Source: a virus. Taken from it: a stretch of 24,523 nucleotides of DNA. The stretch covers positions 25,339 through 49,861 of IMG/VR virus record IMGVR_UViG_3300030380_005305; one strand, written 5' to 3'. The notes beneath the pieces were generated by a model. The model was not told the origin of the DNA. It searched no databases and saw nothing but the letters and a program-made list of their open reading frames with translations. Below are positions 14,790 through 20,544 of this stretch, in pieces; positions within the stretch are counted from its first letter, which is position 1, and the number at the start of each line of letters is the position of its first letter. Both the position numbers and the translations under genes were made by a program.

Positions 14790-15243
14790 CGACGAACGAA
14801 GAGTACAAAAGGATTTTGAATACATGAACACGGAACGTGGATATGTAGGAAGAGCAATTAGTGGTAAACTTAAACCTAGTTATGGGGTATACGGAGGCCA
14901 TAAACCCCATAAGTCTATGGATAAAAAAGAATTTTGGAGACTTTATATGAATCATATTATTAATATGAAACATAAATTTCCAGAATCAGATGGTCGTATT
15001 TGTAGATATTGTGAGAACCCTTTTACTTTTAAAACAAGAAGAGGAACCAGGGGTAAAGGTTATCAAGGTCGTAAAGGTCAAAACCCAACAAATTTTAGTA
15101 TTGATAGATATGATCCAAGATTAACTTACATAACTTCTAATATTATCTTTTGTTGTGTGTCTTGTAATGATAAAAAAAGAAATAGTAATCCAGATGATTG
15201 GAAAAATTTTCTAAGGGTAGGAAAGGAATTTATAAGTGATTAA
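14770..15243 (+). CDS. HNH-family endonuclease
   Basis: 157 residues. The C-terminal half has a zinc-binding HNH (beta-beta-alpha-metal) design: CRYC (78-81), the catalytic-type strand SIDRYDP (110-116), an N in SNIIF, and CVSC (129-132) followed by NDKKR. The N-terminal ~70 residues are basic and may bind DNA. It might be a homing-type nuclease, a packaging-associated nuclease or a host-DNA nuclease; it is not beside the terminase, which weakens the packaging option. It overlaps the methyltransferase and exonuclease genes. Confidence 0.82.
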   Translation: MAYKNPNDERRVQKDFEYMNTERGYVGRAISGKLKPSYGVYGGHKPHKSMDKKEFWRLYMNHIINMKHKFPESDGRICRYCENPFTFKTRRGTRGKGYQGRKGQNPTNFSIDRYDPRLTYITSNIIFCCVSCNDKKRNSNPDDWKNFLRVGKEFISD

Positions 15244-15952
15244 AATAAATAAAAAATTTTATTATCCAAGTTCGACTCGAAAAATAATTGATGGTAAAAG
15301 ACATTACCTGGTAGGTGACGAAAAGTTACCAAGTGTTACTTCTATATTAAAAGCCTGCGAGAGTGAAGAGAAGAAAGCTTCATTAGAGGCTTGGAAAGCT
15401 AGAGTAGGTGAGGCTGAAGCAGAACGGATCAAGGACAATGCTGCATCGAGAGGGACCCTCATGCACTCGATTCTTGAAGGATATATGTTAGATAAACCTA
15501 TTGTGAATTTAACACCCGAAGGACAACAAGCTACGAAGATGGCACAGATAATCACGGACCAGGGATTAAAAGGTAGACTCGATGAGTTATGGGCCACAGA
15601 ATGTGTTTTATTTTACCCAGAGATGTACGCAGGTGCAACTGATGGAGTCGGAATCTACGAGGGCAAAGAGGCCATAATAGATTTTAAACAAACAAATAAG
15701 CCGAAACGAAAAGAATGGATCGAGGACTATTACCTACAATTAGCCGGATATGCGATTGCTCACAACCAAATATATAGCACTAATATCCAGTTTGGAATCA
15801 TTCTAATGTGTAGTAAAGACTTATTATTCCAGGAATTTCCCGTACAAGGGGAAGAATTTAGACATTATGCGAACGAATGGTGGAAGAAAGTAGCACAATA
15901 TTACAAGCAGAAAAAAGAATTTCAAGAAGTAGTTGACAGAGCCGGTATGTGA
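15236..15952 (+). CDS. PD-(D/E)XK exonuclease (Cas4/RecB-like)
   Basis: 238 residues from GTG 15236, overlapping the HNH stop, with GGAAAGG upstream as RBS. The nuclease core reads RGTLMHSILEG (H77), ATDGVG (D136), IIDFKQ (D149, K151) and YLQLAGYA (166-173), the order of lambda-Exo/RecB-type PD-(D/E)XK enzymes. It probably degrades double-stranded DNA ends for recombination or host DNA breakdown. There is no ATPase domain. The Cas4-type iron-sulfur cysteine set is not seen. A promoter for the next genes is embedded in its 3' end. Confidence 0.88.
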   Translation: MIKINKKFYYPSSTRKIIDGKRHYLVGDEKLPSVTSILKACESEEKKASLEAWKARVGEAEAERIKDNAASRGTLMHSILEGYMLDKPIVNLTPEGQQATKMAQIITDQGLKGRLDELWATECVLFYPEMYAGATDGVGIYEGKEAIIDFKQTNKPKRKEWIEDYYLQLAGYAIAHNQIYSTNIQFGIILMCSKDLLFQEFPVQGEEFRHYANEWWKKVAQYYKQKKEFQEVVDRAGM

Positions 15953-15967
15953 TGTTATATAGGACAT
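15933..15967 (+). promoter_or_regulatory. Promoter with TAGGACAT motif at the end of the exonuclease gene
   Basis: TTGACA (15933-15938), 17-bp spacer, TATATA (15956-15961). TAGGACAT (15960-15967) overlaps the -10 and start region, the same motif family as at 292 and 19788. It would drive the genes from 15986. The -35 lies within the exonuclease coding region. Confidence 0.65.
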
Positions 15968-15985
15968 TATATGAAAGGAATAAAT

Positions 15986-16171
15986 ATGAATAAAGAAATA
16001 CAAATGACGTTTAAAAAATATTGCAAAAAAAATTTACTATTTTTAGGTAGTAGATTTAATTGGAATAAAATCTACAATCAATGTGTTGTTCATTACGGAC
16101 AAGAAGTAGTAGATCAATCAGTTAAAGAACTTGAGCAAGAGGGAAAAATAACAAAGGTTGTTCAATCATGA
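15986..16171 (+). CDS. Small basic protein of unknown function
   Basis: 61 residues from ATG 15986, chosen because GAAAGGA lies about 6 bp upstream; an in-frame ATG at 15971 has no RBS and would start near the transcription start. The product is basic and predicted helical, ending in KELEQEGKITKVVQS, which resembles the last helix and wing of a small winged-helix domain, though this is weak. It overlaps the next gene by ATGA. Confidence 0.68.
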   Translation: MNKEIQMTFKKYCKKNLLFLGSRFNWNKIYNQCVVHYGQEVVDQSVKELEQEGKITKVVQS

Positions 16172-16371
16172 AAACGTTTAAATTAAGTATTGTTATGAGC
16201 GATAAAAGCTACGTTTGTAACAATATTAAAGATGAGGATGTAATTATAAAAGAGTTTGATCATTATGATCAAGCTCACAACTACATTGATAATACTTTTA
16301 AGAAAATAAAAAATGGTTGTAATTATAATTATTATGTAAAAACAAAGGAGTACCATGAAAGAAAAAGGTAG
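16168..16371 (+). CDS. Small protein of unknown function
   Basis: 67 residues; ATG overlaps the previous TGA. The protein is rich in Tyr, Asn and Lys, with a probable beta-alpha layout (FKLSIVMSDKSYV strands then DQAHNYIDNTFKKIKN helix). No family is recognised. It overlaps the next gene by 17 bp in another frame; that gene has its own RBS (AAAGGAG). Confidence 0.6.
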   Translation: MKTFKLSIVMSDKSYVCNNIKDEDVIIKEFDHYDQAHNYIDNTFKKIKNGCNYNYYVKTKEYHERKR

Positions 16372-16561
16372 ACAATGGGACGGAGTATCAAGGCCCGCGG
16401 ATGACAAGTACAGAGAAAACTTTGATAGGATCTTTGGCAAAAAAGAAGAGAAAAAAGATTTAATCAAAGGCACTATTATTTGCAAAGCAAAGAAGTGTAA
16501 TAATTATTTATATAAAAATGAAAGCCCAAGTTTAAAAGGATATTGTCTGGATTGTGGCTAA
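16355..16561 (+). CDS. Small protein with C-terminal Cys pairs (zinc ribbon-like)
   Basis: 68 residues with RBS AAAGGAG 5 bp before ATG. The N-terminal part (RQWDGVSRPADDKYRENF) is followed by a lysine-rich linker. The C-terminus holds C43 and C48 (CKAKKC) and C64/C67 (CLDC), a likely zinc-binding module. Function is unknown. It is the last gene before the non-coding iteron-like region. Confidence 0.7.
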   Translation: MKEKGRQWDGVSRPADDKYRENFDRIFGKKEEKKDLIKGTIICKAKKCNNYLYKNESPSLKGYCLDCG

Positions 16562-16573
16562 AATACAACAAAG

Positions 16574-16773
16574 TGTTGCAAATATGTCACAATATAGACC
16601 TGTATCTACCTATAGACTTTTTTTGCCAGAAAAGTTTTTTTGTTTTTCAATTTCCAAAACAGTGTTACAATGGTTACAATGGCTTTCAAAGTGCTATTAT
16701 TCGCATATACCAACACTTCTAGACGATATTTTTGTAACAAAACGCTGTTACAATGGTGTTACAGCTGTTACAA
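16574..16773. repeat. Iteron-like array of TGTTACAA motifs in a 326-bp gene-free region
   Basis: The stretch 16562-16887 has no convincing gene. TGTTACA or close variants occur at 16574 (TGTTGCAA), 16585 (TGTCACAA), 16663, 16672 (GGTTACAA), 16733 (inverted), 16746, 16757 and 16766. Several neighbours are 9-11 bp apart, about one helical turn. TTGTAACA-AAACGC-TGTTACAA (16732-16753) is a perfect 8-bp inverted repeat. Such phased repeats are typical of replication origins or multi-site operators. A frame from GTG 16554 crosses the region, but its codons merely follow the repeats. Confidence 0.6.
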
Positions 16774-16887
16774 TTTACAATAAGTGGCCTATATCAACAC
16801 TTTTAACAAACCCGTACGCGCGCATAAGAAAAAGTTTTTTGAAAAAAATGTGCCTAGAGAAAAAACCTATAGGTGCTATACAGAGAT

Positions 16888-17175
16888 ATGCGTAGAAATA
16901 AGAAATCAAAATTTAAACACGTTGTTATTGGTTCGAAGAAGTATTTTTTCTACCGTCTAGAGTGGCTTGATATAACTGGTGATGCGGGGCATGCATCAGT
17001 CGAAGAATTTGATAAATTCGAATGCAGCAAAATGATAACACATGCATACATATACAAACGAACCCCCAAATTCGTTTGGACATTTGCTTCATATGAGGAT
17101 AAAGATGTTTCATTTTCTGACCGTAATATATTTCCTGTTGGGTGTATTGTTAAGTTAGAGAAAATTACTCTTTAA
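16888..17175 (+). CDS. Hypothetical protein
   Basis: 95 residues from ATG 16888 (an in-frame GTG at 16873 is possible; neither has a strong RBS). The N-terminus is basic (MRRNKKSKFKH), the rest beta-rich with many aromatic residues (for example YFFYRLEWLD and KFVWTFASY). The family is unknown. It has the content of a small globular protein with a substrate- or nucleic acid-binding beta sheet. Its 3' end overlaps the convergent terminase small-subunit gene by 11 bp. Confidence 0.6.
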   Translation: MRRNKKSKFKHVVIGSKKYFFYRLEWLDITGDAGHASVEEFDKFECSKMITHAYIYKRTPKFVWTFASYEDKDVSFSDRNIFPVGCIVKLEKITL

Positions 17176-17647
17176 TTTCTTCCACGACTTCTGCGTCTGA
17201 GTCTATGATAGGCTTATAGTTTTTTAATGCTTTTTCTAATTCTTTGTCTAATTCTGATTCATCCACGTTGTTAAGGTCCTTATGTAGATGTATGTGATTA
17301 TTGTGTTGAAATCCTGCAGCCTTACCTCTAGCTACTTCCATATTACCTGCAGCACTCCAGGCTTTATTTTCTCTAGCTTCATCTCTAATTTTACCTAGTT
17401 CTGCCAGGTGTTTTTCATAAGTAATATCATATTTTTTTAACTTCTCTGCTCTAAGTCTTCCAATGTATTGAGTAACTAATGGGTATAAAGATGGGTTCTG
17501 TAGTTTACTTGCCGATACGTAAGCTGAATTAGGATCATAACCTGCAGCAATAGCGCATTCAGAATCAGTCTTTCGACCTTCTTCTGTCACTATTAAATTT
17601 GCAAATTTAATTTGTTTTTCAGTAAGTCTTTTTGGTACTCCTGCCAT
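17165..17647 (-). CDS. terS: Terminase small subunit
   Basis: 160 residues on the minus strand. The N-terminal part, KRLTEKQIKFANLIVTEEG (residues 6-24) with the DSECAIAAGYDPNSAY helix-turn-helix (28-43), is the typical Terminase_2-like DNA-binding domain. The central helices would form the oligomer, and the acidic C-terminus (EVVEEIKE) would contact the large subunit. It should recognise the packaging site. It is unusual in being on the opposite strand and about 4 kb away from the large subunit gene. The gene diverges from the one at 17688 with 40 bp between them. Confidence 0.82.
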   Translation of the reverse strand: MAGVPKRLTEKQIKFANLIVTEEGRKTDSECAIAAGYDPNSAYVSASKLQNPSLYPLVTQYIGRLRAEKLKKYDITYEKHLAELGKIRDEARENKAWSAAGNMEVARGKAAGFQHNNHIHLHKDLNNVDESELDKELEKALKNYKPIIDSDAEVVEEIKE

Positions 17648-17687
17648 AGACTTGCAATATAATTTATTTTTGATATATGTTCAAGTC

Positions 17688-17912
17688 ATGGTATCGGGAA
17701 AGTTATTAAGACAGGCCTTAGATAAATTTATGAAATCACCAGTAGCCCAAGAGGCTAGGGTGCAAGTATGTTTACCAGATGGTAAGTATTATGACATCAA
17801 AGATATAAAATTGATGGAAAATAAAATACTTGGTGTACGTGAGACTCATAGATTGGTCATGACTTTGTATTCTTCAAAGTGGAATATGGGTGAAGTAATT
17901 AAAAAAATTTAG
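17688..17912 (+). CDS. Small conserved-looking hypothetical protein
   Basis: 74 residues from ATG 17688; an upstream TTG at 17652 would add 12 residues over a likely promoter region (TTGCAA 17652-17657, TATATG 16 bp later), so the shorter form is preferred. A helical N-terminus (KLLRQALDKFMKSPV) leads to a beta-rich core containing LPDGKYYDIKDIKL. I recognise no named domain. The RBS is weak. Confidence 0.65.
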   Translation: MVSGKLLRQALDKFMKSPVAQEARVQVCLPDGKYYDIKDIKLMENKILGVRETHRLVMTLYSSKWNMGEVIKKI

Positions 17913-17941
17913 TTAGCTTGAATACTCTTAACTTAGCCTAA

Positions 17942-18316
17942 ATGAAAATTAAAAAAGAGACTAAGTTTTGGCATGAAATTAAAGCGTTCAATATTAAAAA
18001 TAATTGCAAATTATCATTTACACGCTTGGAAAATAGTGCTTCACACGGTACTCCCGATCTATTGGGTTATAATAATTCTGGCCACTTTTTCACTGTTGAA
18101 TTAAAGCTAAATCTGGCTAAAAAAATTCGCTTTTCTCCGCACCAAATTGGCTTCCATATCAAACATCCGCACAACAGTTTCATCATGGCCAAGGGCCTCT
18201 GTCAGACAGACATAAAACTTTATGAGGGAAGGTTTATACAAGATTTAATTAAGGGGAAGGCAGATCCGTGTGCCACGGGTATGGAGTCAAGCTTTAAATT
18301 TCTACAAAACGTTTAG
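17942..18316 (+). CDS. Holliday-junction-resolvase/VRR-NUC-like nuclease
   Basis: 124 residues. The PD-(D/E)XK signature is compact: E30, then GTPDLLGY with D39, then FTVELK with E53 and K55, and a conserved-type Q68 (SPHQIGFH). This spacing is found in archaeal Hjc-like and VRR-NUC nucleases. It probably resolves branched DNA before packaging or cuts structured DNA. Gly-47 and the aromatics around ELK are normal for the fold. It is the last rightward gene before a terminator-like repeat region. Confidence 0.8.
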   Translation: MKIKKETKFWHEIKAFNIKNNCKLSFTRLENSASHGTPDLLGYNNSGHFFTVELKLNLAKKIRFSPHQIGFHIKHPHNSFIMAKGLCQTDIKLYEGRFIQDLIKGKADPCATGMESSFKFLQNV

Positions 18317-18317
18317 C

Positions 18318-18336
18318 GTCCTACATATTATAGGAC
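18318..18336. promoter_or_regulatory. Inverted repeat GTCCTA-N7-TAGGAC
   Basis: GTCCTA (18318-18323) and TAGGAC (18331-18336) form a perfect inverted repeat just after the nuclease stop. No T-run follows, so it is not a terminator. TAGGAC is the core of the motif found at promoters at 15960 and 19788, so this may be a symmetrical operator copy. Confidence 0.45.
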
Positions 18337-18371
18337 AAAAATCAACGCGCAAAATGTCGCGGCCCGTGAGT

Positions 18372-18395
18372 AGTGCTTGTGGGCGGGACCCACCC
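18372..18395 (+). repeat. GC-rich hairpin repeat, copy 1
   Basis: Core GTGGGCGGGACCCAC folds as GTGGG-CGGGA-CCCAC. It is preceded by AGTGCTT and followed by CC and a T-rich run (TTTTTATTTTTTTT), so here it could end rightward transcription after the nuclease gene. Confidence 0.85.
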
Positions 18396-18404
18396 TTTTT
18401 ATTT

Positions 18405-18420
18405 TTTTTCACGTGAAACA
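18405..18420. promoter_or_regulatory. parS-like site (15 of 16 bases)
   Basis: TTTTTCACGTGAAACA matches the widespread bacterial chromosomal parS form TGTTTCACGTGAAACA at all but the second base. The central TTTCACGTGAAA is a perfect 12-bp palindrome. It lies between hairpin repeats 1 and 2, in a gene-free segment. No parA or parB gene is seen in the window, so host ParB would be the presumed ligand. Confidence 0.55.
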
Positions 18421-18424
18421 TTAG

Positions 18425-18471
18425 CCTGTGGCCTGTGGCCTCGGCTTGCGGACTGTGGTGCGTGCTTGTGG
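18425..18471 (+). repeat. Degenerate 7-bp tandem repeat (CCTGTGG-like)
   Basis: Successive units CCTGTGG, CCTGTGG, CCTCGG, CTTGCGG, ACTGTGG, TGCGTG and CTTGTGG run head to tail, and the last merges into hairpin repeat copy 2. The role is unknown; it may be slippage-derived or a protein-binding array. Confidence 0.5.
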
Positions 18472-18484
18472 GCGGGACCCACCC
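18462..18484 (+). repeat. GC-rich hairpin repeat, copy 2
   Basis: Same core as copy 1, preceded by GTGCTT and followed by TTATTTTTTATTTTTT, which reaches the 3' end of the convergent minus-strand gene. It is a plausible rightward terminator between converging transcripts. Confidence 0.85.
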
Positions 18485-18491
18485 TTATTTT

Positions 18492-18797
18492 TTATTTTTT
18501 CAGTATGCAGGGTTCCCAATAATACCAGCTTTTACAATTGGGACAACGAACTTGACAACAGACTTCTTCTTCCGTTCCTTCCTTAACTCTTTTTTTAATT
18601 TTATCATTGCATTCAATTAGAGGCACACCTCCAACTTCAATTACGTCATCGTGTTCAGCGTATTCCCTCGCTTGATGCTTGCAATCGTTACATTCCATTA
18701 ATTCTTCAGTTTTCATGATTCGCCAACCCGAACTTTTAAGCAGGTGCCTTACTTCATCATAGGTAGGACCGGAACTTATTTTAATAATTTTTTTCAT
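18492..18797 (-). CDS. Cysteine-rich, zinc-ribbon-type protein
   Basis: 101 residues, minus strand, with RBS AAGGAAAAC before ATG. CNDC (36-39) and CPNC (85-88) are CxxC pairs, and further cysteines (C63, C80, C81, C97) could complete one or two zinc sites. The N-terminal ~30 residues (GPTYDEVRHLLKSSGW) look like a separate small helical domain. Function unknown. Its start overlaps the stop of the upstream gene in this leftward operon (ATGA). Confidence 0.75.
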   Translation of the reverse strand: MKKIIKISSGPTYDEVRHLLKSSGWRIMKTEELMECNDCKHQAREYAEHDDVIEVGGVPLIECNDKIKKRVKEGTEEEVCCQVRCPNCKSWYYWEPCILKK

Positions 18798-19036
18798 GTT
18801 TTCCTTCTTTCATGTTGCTTGTTAGCTTCAATGATGTCAGTGTAGGGTACCGATTCATCAATAGCTTGTTGCTTGAGGGCTGGCGGAATACTACCAGCCC
18901 TCTGTTCCTCACCCTTGACGTGACAATGGGTTTCTAGGAATTTTTTACACTTGCGGACGTAGGCCTTAGACAGAAGCTTGTGATCGCAAATGAAATAATT
19001 TAATAGATTGTTATGTTTAGATCTAATGTTGGCCAT
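18794..19036 (-). CDS. Small basic protein in the leftward operon
   Basis: 80 residues, minus strand. The start overlaps the end of the Gp88-like gene by 14 bp, and no clear RBS is visible, so re-initiation is likely. The product is Lys/His-rich with three cysteines (C17, C30, C38); FICDHKLLSKAYVRKCKKF is probably helical. No family recognised. The tight overlaps on both sides support expression. Confidence 0.62.
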   Translation of the reverse strand: MANIRSKHNNLLNYFICDHKLLSKAYVRKCKKFLETHCHVKGEEQRAGSIPPALKQQAIDESVPYTDIIEANKQHERRKT

Positions 19037-19622
19037 AGCTAATATTTTTAATTTTTGGGTTCCAGCATTTTCTACAATCTAAACATTGCCCGCCCTGTTG
19101 CGGTGCTGGACATGTAGCCTTCTTTGTAACTACGGTTGAAGTATTGGGCCAGCTTTTAATTGGGCCTTGATTCACCATTGGTGAAGATAATCTAATAGTT
19201 AAATTATCGGGCTTATGTTTTAAATATTTTTTTACCCATGCCTCTTTAGTTGGCATCCAATGCATACGGGACGGCGTCAACCTACAGACAGCGAAAATTT
19301 TTTGAAGGTGTTCTAGATCCTGGACGTCGCCGCTGTCGTGCCAGCGGAATACATCGGGTTTTTTAGAATTTATTAATAGAGACATTGCTTCAACCCATCG
19401 AGGATCTTTAATAGCGGCCAGCCTTCTATACTGTGCATCTTGTACAACTTTAAAAACATAACAACCTTTTAAAGCATAGCAATCATTGCAAACTGAACCC
19501 TTCACGTCTTGAAGCTTGCCGCCGGTGTTGCATTCTTTGGCGGGAATTCCAATTGACCATCCGGGCATCTTGCCGGGCTTGCTAAGGCCTCCAACTAATA
19601 ACCAGGCCTCTTTAGTGTCCAT
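19023..19622 (-). CDS. Gp88-like cysteine-rich phage protein
   Basis: 199 residues, minus strand, starting at ATG 19622 (MDTKEAW). A longer frame from 19652 would overlap the upstream gene further and has no RBS. The sequence KECNTGGKLQDVKGSVCNDC with C31, C45, C48 and C54, and a C-terminal cluster (CPAPQQGGQCLDCRKC), resembles the Gp88 family first noted in mycobacteriophages. Conserved VFRWHDSGDVQD and MHWMPTKEAW motifs contain charged and aromatic residues typical of an enzyme site. Cofactor binding (zinc or Fe-S) is likely, but the function of the family is not known to me. It overlaps the upstream small gene by 11 bp. Confidence 0.72.
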   Translation of the reverse strand: MDTKEAWLLVGGLSKPGKMPGWSIGIPAKECNTGGKLQDVKGSVCNDCYALKGCYVFKVVQDAQYRRLAAIKDPRWVEAMSLLINSKKPDVFRWHDSGDVQDLEHLQKIFAVCRLTPSRMHWMPTKEAWVKKYLKHKPDNLTIRLSSPMVNQGPIKSWPNTSTVVTKKATCPAPQQGGQCLDCRKCWNPKIKNISYGQH

Positions 19623-19761
19623 TGTTATGCTCTTTAAATAATTTTTTAACAAATTTAATTAAATCTTTAAATTCTTGATTAGGATCAACTGTTAACCAAT
19701 CAACATTAGAATTAATTTTTAATGCTTTTATTATTTCTTTTTCTAATTGTGTTATATTCAT
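19612..19761 (-). CDS. Small helical protein, first gene of the leftward operon
   Basis: 49 residues, minus strand, from ATG 19761 with a good RBS (GAAAGGAA) and an evident promoter (19784-19812) in front. It is short, helical and lysine-rich (QLEKEIIKALKIN and FKDLIKFVKKLF), with no family recognised. It may act as a leader or small regulator. Its stop overlaps the Gp88-like start, so the two are coupled. Confidence 0.65.
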   Translation of the reverse strand: MNITQLEKEIIKALKINSNVDWLTVDPNQEFKDLIKFVKKLFKEHNNGH

Positions 19762-19783
19762 TTTGTATTCCTTTCATGAGTCT

Positions 19784-19812
19784 AATATAGGACATTATTG
19801 GACATAATGCAA
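19784..19812 (-). promoter_or_regulatory. Leftward promoter with tandem GGACAT motifs
   Basis: On the minus strand, TTGCAT, a 17-bp spacer and TATATT (plus-strand 19784-19789) face the leftward operon. On the plus strand, TAGGACAT (19788-19795) and TTGGACAT (19798-19805) lie exactly 10 bp apart across the spacer and -10, as expected for a tandem operator. Confidence 0.6.
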
Positions 19813-19845
19813 GGCCAGCAGCTCAAAATAAATAAAATTTTTTTC

Positions 19846-19874
19846 TTGACATATCCTATAATATCCTTTACACT
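19846..19874 (+). promoter_or_regulatory. Rightward promoter in front of the structured RNA region
   Basis: TTGACA (19846-19851), 17-bp spacer, TACACT (19869-19874). The spacer holds ATATCCTA (19851-19858) and ATATCCTT (19861-19868), 10 bp apart. An A/T tract at 19824-19844 sits directly upstream, like an UP element. No coding gene follows for about 760 bp. The rest of 19762-20000 holds only these promoter elements and hairpin copies 3 and 4. Confidence 0.62.
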
Positions 19875-19907
19875 TGGACGGCGGTTGGGGATGGCGGAGG
19901 ACAGATA

Positions 19908-19931
19908 AGAGCTTGTGGGCGGGACCCACCC
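19908..19931 (+). repeat. GC-rich hairpin repeat, copy 3
   Basis: AGAGCTT followed by the GTGGGCGGGACCCAC core and CC. It would lie near the 5' end of a transcript from the 19846 promoter. No T-run follows. Confidence 0.85.
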
Positions 19932-19952
19932 CGTGACTTGTTGCCTGTGATT

Positions 19953-19976
19953 AGTGCTTGTGGGCGGGACCCACCC
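19953..19976 (+). repeat. GC-rich hairpin repeat, copy 4
   Basis: AGTGCTT followed by the same core, 45 bp after copy 3. An A-rich tract (AAAAAATAAAAAC) follows, not a T-run, which argues against a simple terminator role for this copy. Confidence 0.85.
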
Positions 19977-20000
19977 TAAAAAATAAAAACTTTAAAAAAT

Positions 20001-20443
20001 GTCCTGCACAACCCTGCAGGACTTGGGGAGAGTTAAACCTTACACTCACAAAGGATCAGTAGGGCGGTACCTCGCATTATCGATAGTAACCTACTGATCC
20101 AAGATCCAATTACTGCCCGGACGTCTCCATCTTCATTGGATCATTAATCAGTGAGCAGAGGTAATTCCACTGCGGGATCTTCCATTACATTGGTCACTGA
20201 TCCCAGGTCACACTAAAACCGAAAAGTTACGAGAGGCAAACAACCCAGTCTCTTCTCAATTTCGGACATCATTTAAGATTAGTCAAATCTCTAATGTGAC
20301 CAGGGATCAGCATCCAGTGAAGACGACGCAAGGAGCGTGGTGTGACACTGGATCTAATCCTAGCTAGTTTGAGTTTATAACGTCGGATACTAGCAAACGG
20401 ACGTTAATAATTAAGACCGAACTAATGTTCATTTAATTATTAA
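20001..20443 (+). ncRNA. Candidate large structured non-coding RNA
   Basis: No gene is found here, but perfect or near-perfect stems follow each other closely: 20001-20008/20015-20022 (8 bp); 20053-20063/20090-20100 (11 bp); 20103-20110/20135-20142 (8 bp); 20147-20154/20194-20201 (8 bp); 20199-20212/20295-20308 (14 bp, one mismatch); 20312-20319/20346-20353 (8 bp, inner hairpin ACGC-AAGGA-GCGT); pseudoknot 20363-20368/20389-20394 with 20379-20384/20400-20405; and 20404-20414/20433-20443 (11 bp). The + strand is favoured by the upstream promoter at 19846 and by hairpin copy 5 downstream. Size and ornateness recall large RNA classes such as ROOL or GOLLD, but I cannot match it to any of them. 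Stems alone could also serve DNA packaging or replication. Confidence 0.6.
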
Positions 20444-20453
20444 ATCCAATATA

Positions 20454-20470
20454 ACAGAATATCCTATATA
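20454..20470. repeat. 17-bp direct repeat with operator motif (second copy 20583-20599)
   Basis: ACAGAATATCCTATATA occurs here and, identically, inside the promoter at 20583-20599. It includes the ATATCCTA motif. A -35-like TAACAG precedes this copy, so it may be a decayed promoter or an operator-only site. Confidence 0.6.
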
Positions 20471-20520
20471 CTCAAGGACAATATTGTCGCACCTAATTTA
20501 GAATTATTCTAAAGTAGAGA

Positions 20521-20544
20521 AGAGCATGTGGGCGGGGCCCACCC
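20521..20544 (+). repeat. GC-rich hairpin repeat, copy 5 (variant)
   Basis: AGAGCAT followed by GTGGGCGGGGCCCAC and CC. The A-to-G change relative to the other copies extends the stem to GTGGGC-GGG-GCCCAC, so folding is kept. It lies downstream of the structured RNA and may mark its 3' end. The preceding TAGAGA is shared with copy 6. Confidence 0.85.

Noticed and set aside
16168-16561. A toxin-antitoxin pair among the small genes after 15986
   Set aside because: Sizes and coupling fit, but no known toxin or antitoxin motif can be seen, so the claim was not made.
16554-16895. Open frame of 113 codons from GTG 16554
   Set aside because: It crosses the TGTTACAA repeat array, its amino acids simply mirror the repeats, composition is unlike the neighbouring proteins, and it has no own RBS. 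Treated as non-coding.
18435-18620. Open frame of 61 codons on the + strand
   Set aside because: It runs through hairpin repeat 2 and the opposite strand of the zinc-ribbon gene, with T-rich low-complexity codons; judged a shadow.
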